Assembly (NCBI GenBank): GCA_023897205.1
Contig: JAHWDD010000001.1
Span: 1,488,001-1,552,000 of the forward strand
Reading direction: 5' to 3'
Length of the DNA: 64,000 bases
DNA from: Exophiala sp. HKRS030
Lineage: Eukaryota > Ascomycota > Eurotiomycetes > Chaetothyriales > Herpotrichiellaceae
Translations under genes and position numbers: made by a program
Shown: positions 47,259-56,909 of the stretch, piece by piece
Numbering within the stretch: position 1 is the first letter of the stretch
How the letters are laid out: every line of letters starts with the position of its first letter
The notes under the pieces: model-generated
Seen by the model: the letters and a program-made list of their open reading frames with translations, nothing else
Database searches by the model: none
What the model was told of the DNA's origin: nothing

Positions 47259-47852
47259 TTCCGTTAGATTGGGGACTTTGAAGAGTCAGAAAGGTTTGAA
47301 CTTGATCAGACCGGCGTCTGTCTCCCAGTCACACGGCATTAATACGTACGACGGGAACGGAGGTAGAAAGGACGGAGTACGGACCATAAATTGGACTCCG
47401 GACTCCGGATCCGTCGGGCGATTACTGCCTAAAGGGGAGTTTGTGTGATCTAGGGGTGACGCGGGTCTGAGAGTTTTTAGTTATTGTCAGGGACGATTTC
47501 AAGCGAGGCGTTCTGGTCAAGGCAATGGACATGGACTGTGCAACGGCCTCAATCGAAAATATGATCTGGTTTGTCCTATTGGAAAAGTGGCGGGCCCCAA
47601 TTCAAAGAACTCTGCGCCTTTTTGATGTGCTGCTTAGGTAAATAAGAAGCAGTGGCCTCGTGAGACCAGGTACGAATACGACTAACAGCCGCGGAGGAAC
47701 AGGGTCAGCGGTCATCTGGAATCAACCAATTGAATCTGCAGGCATGGTGACCCAGCACCGCGCATAGTCACTGGAGTATGTCTGGACGTATCAATTTGAT
47801 TCAATTGTCTACCTAGGTGCATATCTAGATACAACGTCCTCTTTTACAAATC
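47259..47852. promoter_or_regulatory. Zn2Cys6 gene promoter / reductase 3' region
   Basis: 594 bp upstream of the regulator. Two TCCGGA palindromes lie close together (47397-47402 and 47404-47409) inside a direct ACTCCGG repeat about 145 bp upstream of the start, a possible autoregulatory site. An ACGGAGTA octamer is at 47372-47379. Confidence 0.4.
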
Positions 47853-48854
47853 TCAAGCCCCGACCGCTAGCAATGAGTTCACAGTGTCCACCACACTGTC
47901 CTCAAGTTTTCGATACTCAATACCCAATACCTTCTTGCTCCGCGAGTTGTCAAAGCCGTAGACATCCTCAGGCCTGTCACTCTTGAGGTCTGTGGGAAGC
48001 TTGTCTGCCAGAGCTGGGAAGTTCTTCTTCATTATGCTGGCAATTTCCCCATTGGACACATATCCTGCTGTGCACAAGAATCGGTTTCCTCCAGCTTCGG
48101 GGACCTCCATGGCTTTAACATGTGCCAGGGCCACATCTCTGGCATCGACCCAGATGAATATGCCGGTCGCTGGAAGGCCGTCCTTGAATTTGCCTTGAAT
48201 CATGTTTCGGACGCGCTCATTCGAAGTGTTGATGGAATCCAAAGAGTTTAGATAGTGAACAACTGGGCCGAGGACCAACGGTGGATTGATCGTCGCAAGG
48301 TCGAAATTGGGCTTCTCCTTGGCTACAAAATCCCAAGCGGCCTTTTCGGCGAATGTCTTGCTTGCTCGATAGGCATTTGCTGGATTCTGAATCGCCTCTT
48401 CCTCTGTAATAGGATTCCAAACTTCCTCCGAGTACATCTTGGGGTGCTTGGCCGGGTTGATGATAGCGGCGAACGACGAGGTAATGACCACACGCTTGAC
48501 TGAGGGAGCTGATTTCTTCACAGCTTTCAGTATTCCAGTGGTTCCGATAATGGCTGGATCAAGTAAGTCTTTCTTTGGATCGGTGACGTTGTAGTGGAAA
48601 GGCGAAGCTGTATGAAGGACTGCTTCGAATGGAGGGTCTGACTTGACAGCCTCATCAAAGGCAGTCTCCTGAGCAATATCTTTGACTATGACATAGCTGA
48701 GCTTGCTGGCAGGAGTTCCGGGGTGGTTGCTGAGAATCTTCTGGCCCTTCTCGTCTGAACGGACAGTGAACACTACGTCGTGACCGCGCTGGAGGAGGAT
48801 GTCGACACAGTGGGCGGCGATGAAGCCTGAGCCTCCGCTCAAAAGAACCTTCAT
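47853..48854 (-). CDS. NAD(P)H-dependent reductase, Gre2 / cinnamoyl-CoA-reductase-like extended SDR
   Basis: Single-exon gene, 333 residues. Rossmann motif GGSGFIAAH (7-15), catalytic S126/S127 region VITSSFAA and Y162-x-x-x-K166 (YRASK) are complete. NPPLVLGP and a typical C-terminal helix follow. Relatives reduce ketones, aldehydes (methylglyoxal) or dihydroflavonol-type substrates. An in-frame ATG 32 codons upstream (48950) would add a basic leader, but a TATA box ends only 8 bp before it. Transcription therefore probably starts downstream, and the ATG at 48854 is preferred. Cytosolic by this reading. Adjacent to the DHA2/Zn2Cys6 block. Confidence 0.88.
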   Translation of the reverse strand: MKVLLSGGSGFIAAHCVDILLQRGHDVVFTVRSDEKGQKILSNHPGTPASKLSYVIVKDIAQETAFDEAVKSDPPFEAVLHTASPFHYNVTDPKKDLLDPAIIGTTGILKAVKKSAPSVKRVVITSSFAAIINPAKHPKMYSEEVWNPITEEEAIQNPANAYRASKTFAEKAAWDFVAKEKPNFDLATINPPLVLGPVVHYLNSLDSINTSNERVRNMIQGKFKDGLPATGIFIWVDARDVALAHVKAMEVPEAGGNRFLCTAGYVSNGEIASIMKKNFPALADKLPTDLKSDRPEDVYGFDNSRSKKVLGIEYRKLEDSVVDTVNSLLAVGA

Positions 48855-49628
48855 ATTTGTAGTAGAGTAGTAAGAGTGTCTGCTGGTAACTGTCGTGGGA
48901 ATAATTGTTTGTCGAGTGATAGAGAACAATCGATGGTTTGGTCGAAACATGACTGGCTTTTATATATCGAGAGAAACTGATAACATCGGTTGATATCGGC
49001 AATTTATCCGGGTCGCTCGCTCAGTACAGAGTAGATCCGTCGAGGTTGGCATCGCACATTACTTACATCCGCGCTCGTATGAGTAAGAGAGGAGACAACG
49101 TTCATGGGCTCAAGATGGAGAAAAAGAGATAGTGCTACTCCGTACCAATCAACCTATTCTGATGACATTCATAGACTTGTCGTCTATACCAAAAGTTGAG
49201 CGCCGTTGACATGACTAATGGCGGAGTTACTGGGATAGTGCCGCGTAAATACGCGATGTCAAACAACGTTTATCCCTTCACAGGGCTGCGTATCGTCGAC
49301 CTCAGGTTCTGATTGAATTTATCAGTGCTTAAACCCGTAGCGATCATCGTGCGACTGTTCACGAGGTCCCCTCTCGGAATACAGTACGGAATAAGGGCAT
49401 GATCGAAGTTCTCCCAGGAGTCAGAGAGTACAAATCGCTCTCCAATTTGGGGGAGTCGATTTAGGCAACTCAGGCGGGGCGCTATGGGCTTACTAGGCGC
49501 CGTATTGCAGACTGATGGGGGCGACATCTTGTTGCCCACAGTTTCTAACAGGCCGCTGCACTTGATGCTCGTACTGTAGATTTCCTTCAAAGTGACAATT
49601 GCCAACTGACCGTTTAATATCGCTGAAC
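48855..49628. promoter_or_regulatory. Divergent promoter, reductase / RTF2
   Basis: 774 bp between start codons on opposite strands. It contains the reductase TATA box (48958-48966) and a TACTCCGTA nonamer at 49136-49144. No other gene is supported. Confidence 0.45.
48958..48966 (-). promoter_or_regulatory. TATA box of the Gre2-like reductase
   Basis: Minus strand reads TATATAAAA, about 104 bp upstream of the preferred start at 48854 and 8 bp upstream of the alternative ATG at 48950. This spacing decides the start choice. Confidence 0.6.
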
Positions 49629-50640
49629 ATGGGCAATGACGGAGGCAGGTAAGTATCCAATCTTCAGACATGTATCAACACACTTGCTCACTCGGCGCAG
49701 CATTCCCACCCGCCGCGAACTCGTGAAAGAGGCGGCTCGCAATCCTACCGCAACTGAACTCAAGGACAAGCAGAAAGAACACCTTGCGCACCGTTGGTCG
49801 ACATGCCCAGTATCTAACAAGCCTCTGATTAAACCAGTGGTCTCAGACTATGCAGGCGACCTCTACAATAAAGATGCCATCATTCAATTCCTCCTGCCTG
49901 CCGAAGCGAGTTCCGTGGACAAGAGCGAGTACGAAAAGTTCATCCAAGGACGCATAAAAGCCTTGAAGGACGTGGTGGAAGTACAGTTTGAAGTCGAGCA
50001 TGACGAAAAGACGAAAGAAGAGAGATGGATTTGCCCGGTGACATCGAAGGAGTTGGGTCCCAACGTCAAGGCTGTCTACTTAGTACCATGCGGCCACGCT
50101 TTTTCGCAAGAAGCCATTCAAGCCATGAAGAGCGATGGCAAATGCGTCCAATGCGCCACGCCGTACGAAGAACGCGACGTTGTACCGATTCTACCCAGCA
50201 CCGAAAAGGACAAGGCTTTTGTAATTGAACGTATGAATACTTTACAGTCTCTAGGCTTGTCTCATTCCTTGAAGAAAACCAGTGGGAGCAAGAAACGGAA
50301 GGCGAACGGGGAGAGTAAGATCGAGCCAAACATCACGAATGCTTCAGGTCCGAAAGAAGTCAAAGCGAATGGGGACACCAAAGCTGCAGCTGCAACGAAT
50401 TCTCGCTCTGCGACGCCACATTCAGGGACATCAACGCCGAAACCTTCAAGCGGAATTCGCAACGCGGCGACAGCAAGTCTTACCGCCCGTGTTCTCGAGG
50501 AAGAGGAAGCAAGAAAGAAGCGACGTCGCGAAAACGAGAACATCAGCTCTTTGTATACAAAGAGTACCGATCGTAAAGCAAGAGACGGCGAGTTTATGAC
50601 CCGAGGATTTTCCATTCCGGCGAATGCACGACATCAGTGA
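49629..50640 (+). CDS. RTF2: Replication termination factor 2 (Rtf2 RING-like protein)
   Basis: Nuclear protein that stabilises replication forks paused at barriers; its RING-like domain interacts with the PCNA/SUMO machinery. Exon 1 is a 20-nt micro-exon (49629-49648), intron 49649-49700, exon 2 49701-50640; the product is 319 residues. Splicing gives MGNDGGSIPTRRELVKEAAR, the conserved Rtf2 start. The two Cys/His-containing halves follow: WSTCPVSNKPL with VVSDYAGDLYNKDAII, then ICPVTSKELG, VPCGHAF and CVQCATPY. The C-terminus is Lys/Ser-rich with EEARKKRRR and a nuclear-localisation character. A longer frame from 49636 reads into the intron and is wrong. Confidence 0.93.
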
Positions 50641-52069
50641 TTGATAAAACGGCATCTCTCTCTGTTATACTTAGCTCGCTGTACATGGTCAGCCTTATTT
50701 CGCCTGCTACCACAGGCTAGGAGACGGACGCCAGTGCAGGTACCCGACATGTACAACTTCATGCTCTGGTGTTACGGAGACCCTGCATAAGATTGTGCGC
50801 CCCCTCCGATATACTTGTCATCTCATGAGATCTCGCTCCTGGAAAGGAAACATCGACTTGGTCTGCAACGACTTATATCCAGTCAATCACTCACAGCCAC
50901 GGCTCTCTTCAGTGCTTGTACATCATTAGAGAAGACTCCCAAAGTTCCAGCGCGAAGCTGCATGATCTCTGACGGGAGAACAATGTGGCCGTCATCAACG
51001 TGACGGCGGAGAGAATTTGAAACCCAAGTTATTCCTGCATAGAGTTAATCTTGCCAGCCAACTTGCAGAATAACTCCCTCACTACGCATTCGAATACACT
51101 TGGCAGGTCCTCTTCGGGGCCGGAATGAATCCTTTCGCATTCAGAGACCAGTTGGGAATAGAGAATGGCTTACAAGTTCCTTGAACATGGGATCTTGGTC
51201 ACCACGATATTTGCTTCGTGGTGATAGTACCCGTTTACGGTACTTGGTCGCCCTCTGATAACACTTGGCGCACGTCTCAGCTGAGCTTCTTGAAACCATT
51301 GCGCAGTTAACATGACCCTAATCTGGCAAATAATCTCCTACAGCATACCTCGCGCATAATGTGCCTGTGGACTAAGGAGGAAATAGCGCTTGATGGCGTC
51401 GATTGGACAACAGACGTTGCGCCATGTGCACTGGATGATGTTCCATCCAATCTGTCAGCAGATTGCCAATCGCGTCTTATACAAGGTACAATACTCGTGC
51501 ATGGGTGATGATCTCGTCGGCAGGTACCACAAGCCTGGTCCCAAGGTACACTAAAGAGTCCTGCTCGATGGGAAAGTAATGCGCTGAATACCCCCGGGCG
51601 GTCCTAGTCAAGGCATGGCAGGTACTTCTTCCGGCTAGCCTGGGTGGTCTGTTCAGTCGGGCATCCGATTCCCGAAGCCCGGTTGTCTCCATCATCATCA
51701 TGCAAGGCTGGCTCATCTTGGCGACCTGTGTTATACCAAGTACCTACGGAGTAGTAACAGGCGGGTTTTCGACAACAGGCTCGGCCAACGTGCGCTATAC
51801 AATGCCTCGTTATTGAACATGAGTAGTTTTTTAGTGGCTTGGTCATGACGGAACCTTCAATTTGCACCTGTGCTCCGCCAATTGCGTTGCAGAGATAATT
51901 TCCTATCGTTGTCTGCAAGATGGCCTTCGAAGAAGAGATAAATAGATGACCTGCCTGCTTCTTACGAGCGAGAAATCTCAATTCGTTTCTCAGAAGGAAG
52001 ACTTGACACTTCTTCTCCCTTCAGACATCTGCCACTAACCTATTTCTCGTTGGTTCCAACCAAAAAAAG
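50641..52069. other. 1.4-kb intergenic region
   Basis: No supported gene on either strand. One TACGGAGTA nonamer is at 51745-51753. The right end holds the pyrimidine-rich promoter/leader of the secreted orphan. Confidence 0.4.
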
Positions 52070-52991
52070 ATGGTCTCGTTCAAGGCAATCCTCTCTCTCG
52101 GCCTCGCAGTCACCACGACCCTGGCTGCCCCGCCGTGGGCACCATCAAAGCCTGGTTGCGGCGACTTGGACATCATCTTCACGTATGTCTTTGCCCCCTA
52201 CCTTGCGCTCCCGAAGTCTGGATGCAACATTGACCCTTCACACAGTGGCCTACCACCTTACCATCCACTAGTCACGGCGCAAGGCTTCAACCCAGCCGCC
52301 GTCGACGCTGCGCTCAGGGGCGATGCTGCCAACATTGTCAAAGCAGGATACAACGTCCGTGGTATGTCGTGTGCCAACTTACCCCATGCGTATTTCCTTG
52401 GTCTCGCGTGCGATCGATCATCAAATCTTCCCACCATACGACGGCGCCGAAAAGACATCATCATTGCTGACAGTCATGGGGGTGGTAGTTGTCCTCATGG
52501 GTCCCGAACAGCCATTGTCTGTACTTTCGTCGCAAATGGACGGCATACGTTGGGACGGCACTGGAATTGGATACGGTGTTCGTGGATCGCGTTTGGAGAA
52601 CCTCACGCTCCGATTTGCTGGTACGTCAGGCTCATCGCACAGTTCCATATAACGGCATCTTTTGCATATCTTGGGGACGGGGATTCTGTCTTTACCAAAT
52701 TTTGTGCTAATGTGCTGGGATACAGATACGATCGACTTGTACCGCCGGAAAGCTCCTCTGGTGCCCATCGTCTTTGATCATTCGCCCGATTCCGCTCTGT
52801 GGGCGATCGAGGAAAAGTGGCCTTTGTCGAGTAATTGCACAAACAGTCCTGGGAAGGATCTGGTAAGTCGAACTACGACCTACCTATCTAAGTTCAACCC
52901 TGAATTTTGCATCAAAAGGGATATGGAACTTGTTAACGCCGCGTGATTCTTTCAGGGATTCGAGATCTTTTGTGACATCTGTGGACAGTAG
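52070..52991 (+). CDS. Secreted protein of unknown function
   Basis: Four exons (52070-52361, 52474-52620, 52726-52862, 52956-52991; introns 112, 105 and 93 nt) give 203 residues. Signal peptide about 1-20 (MVSFKAILSLGLAVTTTLAA). The mature part includes a Cys-containing N-terminal segment, VVVVLMGPEQPLSVLSSQMD, WDGTGIGYGVRGSRLENLTL and ALWAIEEKWPL, and ends in GKDLGFEIFCDICGQ. The 36-nt last exon supplies the two terminal Cys. Phases agree across all junctions. I do not recognise a named family; related orphan secreted proteins may exist in other filamentous fungi. An effector-like or wall role is possible but unproven. Confidence 0.72.
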
Positions 52992-53450
52992 TGAGATGGC
53001 TAGAAGAACGACGGACGTAGAGGTTTGGGATTTGCAGAATACACTTGCAGTAAAGCAAGAGAGAGAAAGCATTGACGATACTTTAGTCCCTTGGATTGAG
53101 CCGTGACGTGGGAACGTGGAGAAATTCAAATTTGTTCAAGTGAACTCAGTCATTGCGGTTGTAATTGTAAGGTCCCATGGCATTTATTCTTCGCCATGGA
53201 CCTGCTGTTTGCATGCATAACAGCGATGGAATTCTTTCAGTCTCTCGGACTTGGCCATGAAGATAGTACTCCAGAATATCTCAGGGATACGCAGTGCACG
53301 TGACATCTTGGCGTCGCGAAGTTGAGCTCCGATGAGATTTCGGTCGAGGAGTTGCAGCGAGTCTTGTCTCTACGCCCATCCTTACTTTACGTCCTACATA
53401 CCTGCGGTCTGCGACCTTTGTGTCAAGGACAGTCTTGTCTAAATTGTATA
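52992..53450. promoter_or_regulatory. Upstream region of the mL50-like gene
   Basis: 459 bp between two plus-strand genes. The downstream gene's frame stays open from 53322 to its first good ATG at 53451, but the upstream part is not protein-like. Nothing else is seen. Confidence 0.35.
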
Positions 53451-54785
53451 ATGGCCACTTCACGTCGAACGACCCAAACGCTGTATGACAGCTTCTCGAA
53501 AGCCGCAGCACCACCGAGATACATTTGTCGATCCTGCAGAAATCACATTCAGTTGAACATGAGACAACACCGGACCATTTCAAACTCGGCCTCCTCCTCT
53601 CACGGTCTACGTCGTAAAACATGGCAGACGGAAGTGCATCGTGCCTCCTCGCGTTCTGCGCTTTTCGCAACCGCCTCCTCGAGATGCTCTAACACAGTCT
53701 CGTCGGAAGAGCTGGCCGAGGACAAGTCCTACGTGGAAGCGGAGACGTGGGACGGGTTGGAGCATGTCGGACACCAAGGACACTGGAAGGATATTCCTGC
53801 AAAGCCACAGGATCGATTCGAGCCGTAAGTGCCATAGTTACTCTGTAATATGATGTTCTCCCGTTGTGGATGGTAATTGACACTGTTATGATTCTCCAGC
53901 TGGCTGGTCCGAGACACAGACACCACGTTTCCCAACCGAACCGAACTTCTCGCCATGCTCTACGTCGCTGTCGTCGACGTCCTCGCTTATGAGACACTCA
54001 AGACACATGAAAAGGATCTCAAATTGGAAAATCTGAAACTCAACTACGCATACAACAAAGTCAAGATTGCGCTCTCGCCGTCCGGAACCATTTCGCACCT
54101 CGACGATCCTGAGGGCATCTTAGGATCGTCCATGAGTGATGCGGTGAAGGGAAGCACCGATGATGCCCAGGCCGTCGAACTCCCCATCTCAGAAATCAAA
54201 GAACAATTGGACGCTGCCAAGTTTGATTTCACTAGCAAGACCACCTTCACTGTGAGCATCTTCTGTTCTCATTCTGCGATAACGCGAACAAGGGGGTGTC
54301 TTTTTACTGACCTTAACTTCACTTTTTAGATTCTCAAACACTTTTCCCGTCTGATCTCCATGCCCGTCCCCGACCCGATCTTGAACACGGTGGTCCGAGG
54401 CAATAAATCCATGGCCGAATTCGTCAGTTTGCTCGACAACACGAAACCAAAACCACAAAAGACGGCCGAGATTCTGATCGCCAAACAAGCCAAAGCTTTG
54501 AATATCAAAGCGAATGCCGATCCCCAAACTCTCACGGACATTACCAAAACCGAGAGCTCTGTTGAAACAAGCACACCGCAACCCAAGAGAAAGGTCCCTC
54601 GGCCATTAGGCCCGAACGTCATGGTTCTCTCGAGACGGGAAACACCAGTGGATAAAGAAAAGGAGATTGGACGGTGGAAGGTGATTGCGCGAGAACTACA
54701 GTCCAAGGGACTTCCAGTGCTCGGTCACAAGGATTTGGCACCTCAAGGCCAGGAATGGAACCGGACCACGATCAACACGAGCTGA
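53451..54785 (+). CDS. Mitochondrial large-subunit ribosomal protein, mL50-like
   Basis: Exons 53451-53824, 53900-54251 and 54330-54785 (introns 75 and 78 nt) give 393 residues. The N-terminus is basic and Ser/Thr-rich with RYICRSCRNHI, like a mitochondrial presequence plus a Cys pair common in mitoribosomal precursors. The middle has YVEAETWDGLEHVG and RTELLAMLYVAVVDVLAYE, where the Trp/Gly-rich motif resembles the L50 domain. A long basic tail follows (PQPKRKVPRPLGPNV, then a helix EKEIGRWKVIARELQSKGLP). The mL50 assignment is from recalled family features and is moderately sure; another mitoribosomal protein is the main alternative. Confidence 0.65.
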
Positions 54786-55081
54786 GTGGGCCGATGCGGA
54801 AAAGCCTCGCTGGATACTGAGACCACAGTCAAGTACGAGCTGAGGATATAACCCCCTTGCTGGATCAGGTTCATGGACCACCGGAGCATGTGAGTTGGCC
54901 TGGTGATACGACGAAGCAGAAGAAATTCTTGTACCAAAAGAAAACATAATATGCACAGCTAGAAAAGAAACGAAATTCCAAAGGTGTATGTGCCAATCTC
55001 TGATTTTCCTGGCAGGATATGGCCATTTTTTCTCTTCCGTGTTACAGTACACACCTTTAAACCCTCTCTTCTTCAACCCGA

Positions 55082-56436
55082 TCACACTTTATAGACGACG
55101 GTGACTTCCAACACCAAGAACGCGACGTACGCAAGCAGCATGGTGACGCCCAAGCATCGGCTCCACCGTGCTCCGAACCACACGGTGAACGTCAAGGCCA
55201 GCGTGGAGGCAAACATGGTCCCCAGCTCCGAGGCGTTGACGGAACCTTGATCGAACGCACCCCCGGTGCTGACCCACAGGGCGCCCATGCACAGGCTCAG
55301 GAGGAAGATGTTGCTTGCCACCGTGTTGGCGACCAAGATGCCGGCGTGGCCCCGGGATCCGCTCATGACGGCGACGAACTTTCCCGGCAACGTCGTGGCC
55401 ACGGAGAGTACGACGACGCCGAAGAGGACGTCGGAGATGCCGATCTCGTCGACCAGGTTGGACGCCGCGTGGGAGAGGACGTAGCTGCTGAGGAGGATGG
55501 CGAGAAGGCCGAGCACGAGGAAGCCAACGTGATACGTGACGCTGTGCCTGTCATTGTGGTTGCCGCTGGACACCGAGGAGAGCGTTGTCTGCGGTTCCTC
55601 TACCAACAAGTTCGAGGCTGATGTGGAGTGGTCGGATGATCGGTCGTCTGAACCGACGACGACGACGGTGGTGGATTGGACTGGACCGCCGATACTCGCA
55701 CTCGTAGAAGATTCGTGCATTACTGTACGGGCGGCGCTTCGTATGGGGCGTATCGTCCCCTCGATGGAAGCGTTGGCATTATCGTGGGAAGTGGGACGAT
55801 CTCCTTCCTCACTCGTGCTGTTCTCGTTGTCGCCGTCACTGTCACTGTCACTGTCACCATCGGACAGCTGCTCCGGTGCAGTCATGCGTTCCTTTGTGGT
55901 GGACCAGGTGACCGAGATCACATACACAACGAAAAGCCCTATCGCTATACCTCCAACCACTCTCCACGTGTCGTGGTCGCGAATTCGCCCAACCCGGCAA
56001 CCAGTATAGTCAGGAGGAGTAACAGTAAAGTGTAGATATTTGAGCTTCCGTCGAAGATAATCTGGCCTTCGTCCTTGTGGAATATGAGACCGAGGGAGAA
56101 GGCACCTAGGATGTTGGATATCGAGGACCCGACGATGTTGGGGACCGCCAGTGAGGAGCGATGGCGAGCTATGAAGACCACGACAACGGCGAGCTTTTCC
56201 TTGAGAGTCGGGACTCAAAAAGCTTCCACTTGGAAGTGGAAGGGGGGTGACTTGCTACTACCCACCTCTTCCCATTCGGCGCTGGCAGTCAGCAATCCCA
56301 TGACACTCTGAAAAATCCCCATATGTTCAGCAACGATGGCGGTGTGGTCGATAAAATTGTCGGCTCCGAATTCAAGAATGAAAAGTGCACAAACAGAGGA
56401 CGCGATGCCGTACGCGATGAATTCGCCGTTGGCCAT
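55082..56436 (-). CDS. CaCA-superfamily cation (Na+/Ca2+-type) exchanger with an apparent frameshift
   Basis: Membrane antiporter, about 430 residues. Exon 1 is 56436-56266, intron 56265-56200, then coding continues from 56199. The first alpha repeat is EWEEKLAVVVVF plus NIVGSSISNILGAF; the second is SVATTLPGKFVAVMSG plus NTVASNIFLLSL. An acidic loop rich in Asp/Ser (SDGDSDSDSDGDNENS) separates them. After TM segment YTLLLLLLTILVAGLGEF the reading frame closes at a stop near 55945. The next TM, VVGGIAIGLFVVYVISV, is in another frame that opens before the first closes. The switch falls between about 55940 and 55975. No GT-AG intron fits without deleting a TM segment. Either a real indel or an assembly error. 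Confidence 0.75.
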
Positions 56437-56909
56437 CCTCGCGCTCGTCAAAGGCTACGAAGGCTCGCCCTGATCTCGTTGAAGCCGGCCGAGAAAAGCG
56501 TCCATGGATAGCACAAAACGACCGCTTACACAGAAAGATTGTAAGCTATGCAAAGGATCATCTTGTCATTTCATTCAATAGGACATTCATCCCTTGACGA
56601 TGATTTCCCTTGCGAGTCCGTCACATTTAGAACTGGGCTGAGGAGTAGATGGGTATGTGAAGGACTAGCGGTGCAAGATCCGTACCAATGCGTCCTGAAT
56701 ACTTCTCCGTACGCACATCCAGCACCGGAGCTGCCCTGCCAATTTAGACCGCTCACATATGCCAAAGTTTACACAATGCACTGTATTTTCTTTCAAAGCT
56801 TTCAGGCTTTCGCAGACTTCCTACAGTACTTTTGACCATAATTCGTCTAGAATGGGGATTGAAAGGCTCGTCTTTGTTAGAGTGATTTGAAGGAGACTGG
56901 CATCAGAGA
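56437..56909. promoter_or_regulatory. Divergent promoter, exchanger / D-2-hydroxyglutarate dehydrogenase
   Basis: 473 bp between two starts on opposite strands. No recognised element; the frame at 56548-56835 lacks protein-like content. Confidence 0.4.

Noticed and set aside
51604..51981. 125-codon minus-strand frame
   Set aside because: Composition is irregular and it sits in a region with no neighbouring exons or signal.
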